The translations under genes and the position numbers were made by a program. A stretch of DNA of 64,000 nt from Tranzscheliella williamsii. Its lineage: Eukaryota > Basidiomycota > Ustilaginomycetes > Ustilaginales > Ustilaginaceae. Shown in pieces: positions 12,001-19,594 of this stretch. The notes under the pieces were generated by a model, which ran no database searches, was not told the DNA's origin, and was given only the letters and a program-made list of their open reading frames with translations. How positions within the stretch are numbered: position 1 is the first letter of the stretch; every line of letters starts with the position of its first letter. The stretch is from contig JALBYF010000062.1 of assembly GCA_023212725.1 (NCBI GenBank), positions 42,574 to 106,573 on the forward strand, in the 5' to 3' direction.

Positions 12001-12528
12001 AACGACCAGAACGGAGCGCATGTGATTGACAAGCTCGACTTCCAGCAGAAGCGGACCAATGTCCTAAAGCTTGTGGAGAAGTCGCTCGACAAGCTCGCCG
12101 AGGCTCGAGCTGGGCGTTCTTCGTCGTCTGCCTCTCAGGGCGGCGATCTGTGGCAGCTGGAGATTATCATTTCCGACGGCATCTGCCAAGACCACACGCG
12201 GCTCAGGTCGTTGCTGCGACGCGCGGCCGAACAACGGGTGATGCTGGTGTTTGTCGTCATCGACTCGCTGCAGCCATCCCAGCCGACGGGCGCCAGCACG
12301 TCCACTCAAGTCCAGCCACAGCAGCAGCAGCGGAGCTCAATCCTGGACATGACCAACGCATCCTACTATACCGATGCCAACGGGAAGCTTCAGCTGAAGA
12401 TGGAACGGTACATGGACACCTTCCCCTTTGAATACTACGTCGTTGTCCGAGAGGTCGAGGCCCTGCCCGAGGTGCTCTCAGCGACCCTCCGCCAGTGGGT
12501 GGAGAAGATCCGCGAGACCGAGACCTAA
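1..12528 (+). CDS. MDN1: Midasin, AAA+ ATPase of 60S ribosome assembly (5' truncated by window edge)
   Basis: Giant dynein-like AAA+ protein (Rea1/midasin) that pulls assembly factors such as Rsa4 and Ytm1 off pre-60S particles in nucleolus and nucleoplasm. The frame is open from base 1 to the stop at 12526-12528, 4175 codons with no intron; the window begins inside an AAA domain, so roughly the first 1000 residues lie outside. Counting from base 1, complete P-loops sit near residues 295 (GETGAGKTS), 710 (GSPGAGKTS) and 1021 (GPTGVGKTS). With the partial first domain these should be AAA3 to AAA6; the text around residues 15-140 closely resembles Rea1 AAA3 as I remember it. A long helical linker follows, then an extremely Asp/Glu-rich tail (about residues 3190-3840) and a C-terminal MIDAS/VWA domain with the DxSxS metal site at residues 3947-3951. 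The order is exactly that of the family. Identity is near certain. Confidence 0.97.
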   Translation, partial: AVEYLARRTGHRFVRINNHEHTDIQEYIGSYASDPDSGKLSFQEGLLVKALRRGDWIVLDELNLAPTDVLEALNRLLDDNRELVIPETGEVVKPHPQFMLFATQNPPGLYAGRKVLSRAFRNRFLELHFDDVPRAELETILTNRCQIAPSYASRIVGVFEELQKRRQAGRVFETKQAFVTLRDLFRWGNREAVGYQQLAENGYMLIAERARRDDDKQTVREVIEKIMRVKLDVDSMYVLEGPGSDAALERIGARLGTSIVQTLSQTSIVKTSAFQRLLCLVATCLRYNEPVLLVGETGAGKTSVCEVLASAFGRQLHTVNCHQNTDTADLLGGQRPLRNRAVLQRDAKAAALSALSYLGVVTDLSADAKIEDISSFIETLLAKWPEPLSALAEDDQQSARQNLQTSLRSLYQSTALFEWQDGPLVQAMRTGDHVLLDEISLADDSVLERLNSVLEPARTLVLAERATSSSQQSPGSDIFAAQITGVDGFQVLATMNPGGDYGKKELSPALRNRFTEIWVPHVDIRADLVQIINAQWKDQRLEAWTDAIIDFSDWFIHQVGGRDQSGLGLRDLLTWASFMNQVSAGDGSALPPAFGFAHGASLTIIDGLGALPATAAMSTNGLEDLKIRCLTKVARMISPLEYDPKISSLFTVKITEQHLGIGPFAITRGNVPRPVAEKDSFSFGAQTSASNAMRVLRALSVPNKSVLLEGSPGAGKTSLVTALAAAAGRPLTRINLSDQTELVDLFGSDMPLEGGGPGEFAWRDAAFLTAMQRGEWVLLDEMNLASQTVLEGLNSCLDHRGTVYVPELGRSFEKHQNFRIFAAQNPHHQGGGRKGLPKSFLNRFIKVHIEELQADDILAISKYLYPDFDQEKLKCMIRYNFDLHHETVVKHSFGRIGAPWEFNLRDLMRWLDLLHTDLGVNVLGDPLEHLASLYIERFRTASDRQAARELYRRSFNSEPLAEPRIIPTVTPKIIRFGHALMERGQTRLPEKRKLAILQRHLPPLQTLLDCVHKQWLAILVGPTGVGKTSVVRLAAQLGGTRLEEVQMNSGTDTMDLIGTFEQFDPQATLRQILSHLLEYLDRIFEASALASIDDLSAVRSARDVIALALDVLNAGDKGRKLDLHGLQTAIANIHLLMSIWANREDPAFEGKVRQAQELVSQRLRNPEDGTLATGRFEWVEGPLVRALKEGHWLLLDNANLCSASVLDRLNSLFEPNGSLIISERGVVNGKVPVVRPHPNFRVFMCLDPRHGELSRAMRNRGIEIAMLEPSGTSTYDLDRLQVLCESSDASLQPSVVSQLSLQKHLISTCIGAQKARRGLRPSADMVLTTRGIAKERAAWASSQLVLRNSLLASAILCMSALEAFRVDDVTAGSYLARAVPAEALQLLLHLTAGSNHLSDVLTTLLQERLTGEDRPDLQNRSLLDKIERPSDDFCQGLPVDLRYDANVVALLQAHSEPQTPTARIDVLARALVLQTQLRDVAIRTRGKKANELNIFERSAVLGDFSAVVDEDQAAAAVRYMYPLAVAVVDAVTQGASMISSGSPSPLLQAFTDLLRYVVFLQTLCASDELDFSSIQIMVRSMSDLLREMQSSNFQTTSNLKRAIDAVGGSLQLASGFAMHSIWALFGADDGMQTNISRLIIDEVASLSSASSELVLNALDIAATLRVAGAQSCTPAQARELLQLGSQMLAMVRSEANRVSMHALDSAQHVDGHVAESLLLNAVEVSLKASAPTGTTIERRKIFVSLLEQNTAASTQAAVAPAKVDSWTVDDPDVHAQVVISDFTWVRRLWSGTADSHPRNDGPAELLRPLLLRTLLDSRFGNRSLREKAQYNSVVQRMVQSAGASLPASSPSRASRMRAIFLHFVCLVSQKLNSSMLKELGRKDMETESTTLLEYSQAFRQLSDAAKLSHNSSVMAAEWSSFLSEHAVPLEDGPPHVETIALGRSWVHLSLVMLHMYLPNVALDPIVSRRTISAFTELCRDQVQASLQLETIGEATVTGHLNNLVIEELKSELREIETRLALEGGDQGRAWRKPDLKLLSQFYREVHSFIKEVINGPRVHNLTEAIRGGFNDHVEQREASLQASILSFGDRLRKTFASLRDIVEPVNVSLLQLQLGFRLMVQEARAAAASTDSTRKYQIVESLVTFPTSRSAAAFRQLSLPSQFKSKSSDIGASLLIVSLESFAFDRDILGDAIIQAPETLRHLSQTYEQIFQRWTLDRERARREEEEATSLYKSRKIEDSIEMDADAEEREFKAMFPDYDDDVLDGSAPSRPNGVSPDQADSGSSAGQGNVLMPNHLFEAVLQAHNAIFSAGVHAPSTGMYSSSRDDLVTKLLRKHYSEWSERLDQAGAAFGLSAAIKSMSSNDSSTSFNFYLDPRPSEVHRATAIVEALRDRLSELINVWPEQMVLQHIRDRCDAILRLDAASPVAKMLSALEQLLTHTEDWEGFASSETSIQANREQISRQIIDWRRMELSCWAELLESQARTFNQDVAEWWFRLYEILIGGSRAAISEGSESFRKHVEGMVDAVDQFIRSSSLGQFETRLSLLESYARFLILLVRLAPAKERDGFKEVALILQNVTSFFRQFDERISSALRTQKVTLEKKITDFIKLASWKDINVHALKQSASKTHRQLHKTMRKFRDILRQPVDPMLASHLDALSRRNMPNISEVTVVRRAALIDSSLWTEAASSHGKTAPEHIRNLAKTLEVLQKMGAEKLAPILLDPKTGLAIAEIADEIVDRQQELAKITPVFAKEDNEKTIRNLTARKRKAWTDLMKELRRIGLSSYLKTDIATNNQSVMYVYTQPRLLDICPESLKMEPFSSLETLYFRLLATLPKVRDSLQSHSPDLSTTELQRGINYIEHVTHLVLQERLRMTSQLETLSALEQLVNRFEALHAAPTGHLTRAAEVRPFRRLVEFLARLDSALAEVKDKASDFISTSAFGRAGRDALLARMATAQTSLRLQHHRLAAVAGSIASTGALNFVTDDECNLIKQAEDQVVEVGSCLDEGLQSCLALESLLHPTKMWILDNKGLFSACWDSIGGIKSQAQEQNAFVQETDSLISSVLQIAQDIRASTPAEAQSKQAEAEDSLSDKAVLSELRRLEAQQAYLRSSAVSSSLQRLLQLAQQLARGTESDRVVRLQLARLSPFVHEYCQMLRSHVVSSANFSRSLLKLDHVLCNLLTALSQKGFCKPPEEQQDDAGEGDDGEELEGGTGLGDGSGAKDITDQIEEDEEIEELQKDDPLDEGEDGDKTEREKNAKEAEQDFGGEMEDISDDGEDQEGDDKDEQEGEEEKPEDAVGDVDPLDPNAIDEKLWDGNDDQEDQEDSKAEDKTNKDLGADASKDQEPESVPKTGEQNGADDKDQKEQAGDNAEQESKKQDQEQSGQDEAGDEGSEQDEDQKDDDEGEEEDENADMQGEGGGRQLDQDADQAENLDLNDELNMDGEDGDDDDEEEDMDDLSDIEQPPDAQSAEQQCKEGAMDDLVDDATAAEELEKGEDQDGDAADEQADEDQKVSKDDGEDAMDEDEDGTDEGNAEEEEQQKDEAPKSQDQGKSTEDRPDAFNLDALDQGAEEGGQDESANQQQSTRAQQGRRVEAQQNRAEANEGEMDEDAKANSAEQQAQEPDAGGSRGSGAQMTQKEEASADQMPESGEEKKDDNPLRSMGDALEDFRRKMEKIQAARAEEEEVLGDKAEPDGEGMPEEGDVQHVANDDDAEMQALGAAEEQDEVQKLRDLAIEEEDEGAGAKPRGDDVKEEDDIEQRGPQPLPEQPEQQPQDEKKDGQQKAFMPSDLKRPTSTLTAEQEALLDEDGDANMDDADEMQANEAKEAEEEDMTPLPDDTRDEADHQIQDQLEAFRSTESSEDRLTKAGDLWRSYASLTADLAFSLCEQLRLVLAPTLATRLNGDFRTGKRLNMRKIVPFIASDFSKDKIWLRRTKPSSREYQVLLAIDDSRSMSESRSAHLAYQTLALVTGALSRLEVGDVSICRFGDDVESLHDFGKGTFNDQNGAHVIDKLDFQQKRTNVLKLVEKSLDKLAEARAGRSSSSASQGGDLWQLEIIISDGICQDHTRLRSLLRRAAEQRVMLVFVVIDSLQPSQPTGASTSTQVQPQQQQRSSILDMTNASYYTDANGKLQLKMERYMDTFPFEYYVVVREVEALPEVLSATLRQWVEKIRETET
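9580..11520 (+). other. Asp/Glu-rich low-complexity segment of midasin
   Basis: About 650 codons of MDN1 dominated by Asp, Glu, Gln and Lys, with imperfect short repeats. This is the known flexible acidic tether that links the AAA ring and linker to the MIDAS domain. It also creates long Arg/Lys-rich and Ser/Leu-rich open frames in the other phases, which are shadows. A quick-evolving stretch, useful for strain typing but poor for alignment. Confidence 0.9.
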
Positions 12529-13122
12529 TGCGTCGCGAAACACATGCCGACCGGCGCCCACCTCGTCACAATCTTGTAACTGTAACCACGCACTAAATGC
12601 AACCCATGACCACGATCACCACAGCGAAGGCTTGAAGAGCAGGCAGTTACAACCTAAAAGCTCAGCTTCAGTCAGTCGTTAAAGCAGCGTCACTGCTTTA
12701 ATTTTGGTTTTCCAGACTGGCTGTTGCGATTCTGCTTAGCATATGTGTGCCTTCTGCTTAGCTTCTGTCAGGCAGTTTATACCAGTGTTGCTGCTATGAC
12801 ATCTGGCTGACTCTCCAGAAACTGAGCATTTACGCTGTGAGTACTGAGAAGCTCGCTCACAGGCAGAAGAGCGCGCTGGTGTTAGATTGCTTTTGCGGGG
12901 CGCATCGCCAGACGGTGTTAAGCCGCGGCAGCGACTTCCGGCAAAAGCGCAGCGTTGCGGATATACTACAAGTCGCAACTAATGAGTTGTACCGCGTCGA
13001 CGGGCATTTCAGGGCGGTGCCACCGGCGAGGTGGCCACGCCGGTCAGCACCGAACACTGCCCGCTGCACTGCTGTGTGCAATGGTCGGGGACTTGCGCGC
13101 CGACCAAGGACGAAAAGGAGCG

Positions 13123-13161
13123 GTAGCCTACAGTAACAAGTACTCTTGTACTGTAGGCTAC
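13123..13161. repeat. Strong hairpin-forming inverted repeat
   Basis: The 13-base arm GTAGCCTACAGTA at 13123-13135 is followed by A, CAAG, the loop TACT, CTTG and then the exact reverse complement TACTGTAGGCTAC ending at 13161. This gives 17 paired bases with a single bulged A and a 4-base loop. It lies in gene-free DNA, has no T-run after it, and does not match a tRNA. Confidence 0.8.
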
Positions 13162-14369
13162 GACTGTAGCGAGCGGCGCCCACCGGCCAATTCCGCTGCG
13201 AAGAGTACTGCTCGAACTGTACCGACAACGTGATGGAGCACCACGTGCAGCAGAGGCGGCAGGAGTGGTATCGGACGAATATGCAGGCAAGGCGTGGGGC
13301 GGTGGAACGCTGTGTCGCCGCGCACGCGTCGACGAAGCAGGATGTCGAACCTGCGGTAGCGGTTCTGCTCGTGAGCGCGCGGCCAGATAGACCATATGCT
13401 AGCGCTCGAAGCTCGGCGGCATTCGTCGCTCGCTGCCGCCGCACGCTTGACACACTGCGCCCAGTGTCCCGGAACCTCGGCCGGCAGCAGCAAGCCCACT
13501 GTGCCATGCAACACCAGCGTGCAGCAGCGGCCGCTAGTCGCCAATCACGTAATTCGCCGGTCGCAGGACGCATGCACAGCACAGACGCTCGTAGCAAACT
13601 CCGGCGCACTAGTTAGCCCCAGCATCCACACTCAATGCTCGCGCTAAAAGCCCGGAGAGAAGCGTCGAACCGTCGTCGCGAAAACGATGCCTAGCTTGGT
13701 CGAATTGGCTCGTTCCGTTGCGCTCAGCCTGCCTGCTAGTTCCACGGCCCGACTTGCGCCCACACCTTATCTTGACTCGTCAAGCGTGAACCACGCGCCG
13801 CCAGCCGATGCTTAGTGCCCACGGACAGATCCTGGATCCCCTGCGACAGCTTGCCCTGGTTCACCCGAAGCGCGACCAACAGCGTAGTTTGTCGGCGCTG
13901 GTCGCATGGGATGCCGGCAAGACCAGACGTCTAGGTTGGTTTTCACCCCATCTTGCGGGCACGCTCGTAGCGTCACGCGCCGCCGTCCTATCGCAGGCTT
14001 GTAGTGCAGCGCTCAGCTCGATCGGAAATGGCAGGGGTTAGCCAGATGGCACGGCTTGTCCTGTTCGGTCGAGGAAGGAGCCCGGCGAGGTGACTGCGGG
14101 TAGAGATGCTGTTGGACCTGTCCAGCTCGACAAATTTGCTTTAGTCTAAATGGGTCCGTAGTTTCGCCGTCGTTTTCGGGACGGGAGCGCGCTGATGGGC
14201 TAAGCGCATTCGATTCGGTTTCGCCGAGTCGGTCGCGATGCGGTGTTAGGCCGTTGGAAACAGCGCCTGCTTGTAGGTCTGGCCCCGTGGTCCGGCGTCG
14301 CCTTACATGGAGCCATCTCCGACCTTGCCATCAATGCAGATGGGGTTCAGATCCGGCGTGGAGCGCAGT

Positions 14370-14385
14370 GTACATGTGCATGTAC
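14370..14385. repeat. Short inverted repeat
   Basis: Seven-base arms GTACATG and CATGTAC are separated by TG. It sits in gene-free DNA about 5.2 kb upstream of the zinc-finger gene. A site for a dimeric DNA-binding protein is possible, but chance is also plausible at this length. Confidence 0.4.
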
Positions 14386-14965
14386 GGGATCTCGCCGTGG
14401 ACATGTGTCTGTATGGAGTCGACGGATTTGTGAGCCAGTGATCAGACGGCGGCTATCGGGGCAGCATTTGCTCTTGGTCGCATCGGAATCTGCGCGCTCG
14501 CGCATCTCGCCTGCAGGATTTGCTGTCGACCTGGGTGTGCACAGCAGACGTGCCATGTTTTCTTTGGATGTCCACGTTGGATCTTTGCGTCGAGTCGCTG
14601 CGTAGAATTTCGCGTTCGGCGTTCCGTTCCGACTTTTCACTCTGAAGGCTAGCCCAAGAAACTGATTTTTTGCTACGGACCGTCAGCCCGTCCCGTGCAG
14701 CTTGCGATACAGCGGTATTGACGGTGGCTGCTCCGAACACCACGACTCCGAGTGATTGTACAGTCGGCTTACCTAGCAAGGGTGAGACCAGCTCGAGTCA
14801 GGCACAAGGGGCGTGCACTTTGCGATCCCGGAAACTTGGAAATGTCAAGCGGAGCTGGAACCGATGCGAGGGCCGTTCCAGACTGACACTCGCTACGGAC
14901 ACGGAAGATGTGTCGGCTTGGATGGTGCTGATACTTTGGCAGACGCAATGAAACCCCGTGAGTGT

Positions 14966-15046
14966 GACTGGGACTTGGACTCGGACTCGGACTGGGACTG
15001 GGACTCGGACTGGGAACTTGGGACTGGGACTGGGACTGGGACTGGG
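14966..15046 (+). repeat. Hexanucleotide minisatellite (GGGACT / CGGACT units)
   Basis: About a dozen consecutive six-base units, GGGACT or CGGACT with a few TGGACT, one unit carrying an insertion. Because the period is a multiple of three, the minus strand reads as Pro-Ser and Gln-Ser repeats, which produces spurious open frames. Likely length-polymorphic. No surrounding gene is recognised. Confidence 0.85.
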
Positions 15047-16600
15047 CAAGCATCTCGAGTGGCAATGCAGAGGATCGCGCTACAGCACGCGCCAAGAGCT
15101 GAGCAAATGAGATCTGGCCACCTGCCTGTAGTTCGGGTCGCTTTTCTGCAGCCAGCTTCGCCGCATGTCTCCGGTCCACCTCGCAGTTTGTCGTTTCTGG
15201 CATGCGCAAGCTGCGAGGAGGGTGTCGTACCCTGTCTCATCATCATCTATTGTTCCTCGACCCCCTCGCATACGGTACACAGGGCGCGGGAATCCGGATT
15301 TCCAACCGAGCCAAGTAATCGACTGGTGTCGAGCTCAGCTAATCCAGCTAACTCTTGTACTCGCGCAACAATCTTGCTAGTAGCGATGTAAGGAAGATGC
15401 GAGGGCGGTCTCGATAGCTTTGCATACACCGACAGGAAAGCACAGGCAATAATATCCCCGCATTTTCGCGCAGCTGCAGACAAGACGCGATTGTTGCCAC
15501 CGCCCTTTTTTCACACTCTGCTCAAGTGCATTGGATTGTCACTAAGACAGGTAATAATTAATCCCACATGTGGACACGGTTCGGCCAACTGTGTGATCTG
15601 TGATCCTATGCAAGTTGTGCTGGAGGTCCACTCGACTCTTGCACGTCCGCTACGACAAAGTCTTCAGGTTGGGCTCTGCTCCCGGTGCAAGCTACACACA
15701 CAATCCGGCTCTTCGCTGCGGTACGGTGCTTCGATCGGGAGGCGACGGTGGCGAATACCGGTTGAGATTTTCCGAGATGGGCGGCTCCTTGCAGGCGACG
15801 AGATCCAGGCACTTGGGGCACACCGCTATCCGGAAAGCGCCTCAGGACTGGCTTTGTTCGAGCGCCGATCTTGTCCGACGTTCGCATCAAGGCCTCTACC
15901 GGATGACAGTTGCGCCATACGACGCTGCATCGGCATGCGCGTGATTGCTTGGCACGCGCTGCCAACTGGTAACCGCCTTGCGGCCGCCGCTCAAAGCGTT
16001 GAGGCTGTATAGTGGCAATTGGCTTCCTGTCTCGAGCACATAATCTCCTGTGGTTGGGCATTCACAATAAGCTGGACCCGCATGATCCCCACACTCTGTG
16101 CCGAAGAGCTTAGTCAACGCAGGAAAAAGGATTCAATTCATAGCCAGAGCCAACCTTTTTAGAAAGCCCGAAATGCGATCGCAAGGGTTATTGTCTTCCG
16201 CTAACATCTGTCGTTGGTGTTGGCTCGCGTGAGGTTAGTCTGCATCAGCGTGCATGGTACTCGAGGGTCGTGGGAATGCCACTGCATCGGCCTTTTCCTT
16301 CCCTAAAAGCGTTCCGGCACAGTGTCGAGCCAAGCCAACGTGTAACGCTACACTGCAAAGCCCGTTCGTTCCCGTTGTCTTCGCTTCCCTAACACCGTCT
16401 CGGCTGAGAAGCTTCCGCCCTAGAGCCGTCTCGGCCTGGGCCTGTGGTGTTTCGTGTCCGACTATCGGTTGGCTTTCACAGCAACCCCTTCTGCTACTTG
16501 CCTTGCCTTTGCCGTTCTACGTGCACGCAGTTACCGAGCCCGTCTCGAATGCTTCACAGGACGGACGTGATGCATGACAAGAAAAACGCGGAGGAGGGTT

Positions 16601-19594
16601 AAAGAGCGCTAATTGTTACGGCGATTCGGCTTGGATCGTTGGGAGGGACTGTGACGAGTAGCTTGCGATGCAGTCCTCGAGGGGCAGCACGAGGCGGCTG
16701 AATCGGGGGTGGCAAAGAGCCTTAGCGGTGGAGCACTAAAGCTAAAATGAAAGATCTGAGCATTGTTGGCAATAGAACAAGATCAAATCAGTTCGTCACC
16801 TGCACGATTGATTGCCAACCCCATTAACTCTAATTCACACCCGATCGCAGCGACTTTGACTCAAATCTGTAGTGTGGTTGCGATGCCATCATGCCCCGGC
16901 TTTTGCAAACACTAAACGTTTGCAGTGCGTGTGCCTGCACGCCTTCGCAGTCCGCCTCGCCTTGCAGCGCTCTTGTGCTGCTCGGTTGCGCTGGACTGAG
17001 ATGCATTCACACAGAGTCACGAGTAATCAGCCTTGTCTGCGCGCAATGTGCCCGTCGGAAGGGATTGACCCCGGTTCTGCAACATGCCTTCCAGGAAAAA
17101 ACGCAGACATACGGTTGCATTGGTTGGATCGTAGGTGACTGCTTCAGCTGCTTTTTTCACGCCAGTCTCCACAAAGCCCTTGCAGACGGGCTTTTTAACA
17201 TAGCTAACGCGCGAACGAAGCTCGGGACTCGACAAGGCGATGGGGAAATGGCAAACTCACGCTTTCCATAAGAGCACAGCAAGCCGGCTGCCCGTGACGT
17301 CGTAGGAAAGGCCGGGCCGATGGGGTCAAACACACTTTTCTAAGTGCGAACGGCTTGTGTCGGGTCGCCACCGACCAAGTCAAAGCACCATACGAGATCC
17401 CGAACACACAGGCGTGCGATTAAAGTTTTACGCGCATGCTCGACAACTTTGCGTCGCTCTGCTCGCTGGGATTTGACGTTTCTCGATCGGAGTGTGAGTG
17501 TCTACATTTTAGCTAAACCTTTTTGCCTGCCCTTCAAGCAGAGCAGGCGCTTACGTCTGCATCCAGTTTTCGCTGTTATTACCATCTTGGCAAGCTTCAA
17601 TGGCCCAGATCTCGCTTAACCGTGCTGCGTGGTTGCTGTAGCTAGCTTTCGGTCTCGTCCAAGTCAGCACGCTTCCGCACGCGTCACCTCTTTTTTTCCA
17701 AGTCCCCATCCGCCCCCTCCTTCCACTTCTGGGCCCACCATACCTCTCAGCGAATTGGATGGGTTGCTCTTGTACAGCCCGCCCTTTAGTCTTCCGGATG
17801 CACTCTTGCCTCTGCGTCTACCAAAATCGGCTGAAGTGCCGATAGTCTTCGTAGCTGCTGCGTTGCCGCCTATCCTCATCGCCTATCGCCTCCGAACCCG
17901 ATTGAATCTGCACATAGCCGCTGCTCATCTGGTCATTGTGTAGTTGCACCCCTGCCATCGCCTCTGCTCTGCCCGACCTTTTTCTCAATGGTCTCCTGGT
18001 TTGCCACTCCCAGCCTCAGAACCATCAGGTTCGCATAGCAAACGGTCCGCGCTCTACTGAAGTCAAAGCCATCCATCTTGCCCCGTTTGCCTCCCTTCCT
18101 CTCTTTCCTCATTAATGTCCTGCCTCCCACCTTCTCCTACCCCCCACGACCCTCGTCACCTTCAGTCGTCTGGCTAGCGGACCGCCGCCTGTGGCCCGAT
18201 AGCAGGAGCACTGCCTCTGCTCTTTGCCACCGCCTGCCGCTACCTTGCCCACAGCCATCTTGTCGTTCGCTCGCGTGGCTTCCAATTGCTCCTGGATTGG
18301 TGCCTTGCAGTCCGCTTCGGATCTTTGGACGACCTCACCAACCGAGACGCACCTTGTCGACCGGCGTGTTGGACAAAATCCCTGTCAGCACCACCGGATC
18401 GCTTCATCTCACCTCCGCTCGTATCGATCATCTCACAGCTATCCGGTCACCGCCAAGTACCATTCAAGGTGTATCTATCCTACAAGCTGTTCATAAGCAG
18501 GTGGGAAATTCTTCTTGTTTTCTTCCTTTCATTCGCCGCCTTGTAAGTAAGTACCTCAGCCATCCCCTTCCCGTCGCAGCCATTATGTGTGCCTTGCCAG
18601 GTCCAAGAGCTTTGCGTCGCGTCGCGATACTTTCCCAATTTCGACGGGTTTCCGGCCCGGGCGGCAGCATATGCTTCTAGCAACACCTTGCATGGCGTAA
18701 CCTTCTCTGGAGACTCCATACATGACGGGTCGACATCGCCTGCTGCAAGGCTGTCGCCATTTTGTTACTCATGAGGTTGCATATCATTCGAGGTCTTCTT
18801 CTGCCAGCTTCTTGCCTACGAGTGCATTCCTCAGATGCATATACTAGTCATCCCACAGGCCTGCATCTGATTGATAGCTCGGTCTTGTCGTTCTCGTTTA
18901 TGCTTACTTCGTCGACATCACCGCCACCGAATACCGGCTGACCCATTCTTCTACCTATCCCCTCCCCCCTCCCTCCATCTTCTTTCAGCCACCAATCCGA
19001 CCTGAGATCTCACCTGGCTGGTAACAACCCTGTTTCATCTGCCACTGCGTTTCTTTGTTCGGCACGCTTGCATACGCATAATCACCGAGGACAGCTTTGC
19101 CGCCGCTGTCAGAACGCCGCAACCCGCTGGCCTTTCTAGGGACACCTTCTTCATTTTATCTCCGCCTCTGTTTCTTCTTCCTTCTGGCCTGCATTCGCCT
19201 ACTTTGCCACCCTTGCTTGAGTTTGAGTTCAGAGCGCTGGTTTGCTATCACAAGATTACAAACCCTCTTGCTTTGCCTAATCTCGACGGATTTCATCGCA
19301 GGTTTTGACGCTCCCGCTTTCCTGCCCTTCGTGGCTTCTCCCTCGCTTCGCAAACGAACAAGAGCTGATCTCTCGGTTCAGTGGTTCCTGAATCTCGCCA
19401 CGGCACTCTCCATACAGGGAAGAAGACTACAGGCGAAAGCGTTAGCATTCCCCTGTCATCTCATCCGCCCTTGCCACCTTCAAGAGAGGAACAAGTCAAC
19501 AACAACAAAAGAAAAGATCCCAAGGTATTGACTCACCTTTGGCCCCTCACCGTACACGCTGCGATCGTCCCACCTCCTATCCTGGGTGAAGTCT
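16601..19594 (+). other. Probable long 5' leader and promoter of the zinc-finger gene
   Basis: No conserved protein is visible. From about 17.6 kb to the start codon at 19595 the plus strand is rich in C and T and holds many short upstream ATGs, as in transcribed leaders of regulatory genes in smut fungi. A possible leader intron donor (AAG followed by GTATTG) lies near 19521. Open frames of 100-200 codons (17629-17943, 18078-18680) lack any domain and are better read as chance or upstream ORFs. Transcript data would decide. Confidence 0.4.

Larger units (their letters stand above)
12529..16600. other. Gene-free stretch downstream of MDN1
   Basis: About 4 kb with no protein I recognise. Open frames on both strands are short or rich in Arg, Cys and Ser, with no domain. 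Base composition is mixed and CpG steps are common, so there is no sign of RIP-type decay. Contents noted separately are a 17-bp-stem hairpin near 13.1 kb, a smaller inverted repeat near 14.4 kb and a hexamer minisatellite near 15.0 kb. A noncoding RNA or a decayed element is possible, but nothing seen proves either. Confidence 0.55.

Noticed and set aside
12857..13609. 250-codon Cys/Arg-rich minus-strand frame in the gene desert
   Set aside because: No domain or patterned cysteines, and it spans the hairpin; chance frame in GC-rich DNA.
18078..18680. 200-codon plus-strand frame upstream of the zinc-finger gene
   Set aside because: Pro/Ser/Leu mix typical of CT-rich leader; at most an upstream ORF.
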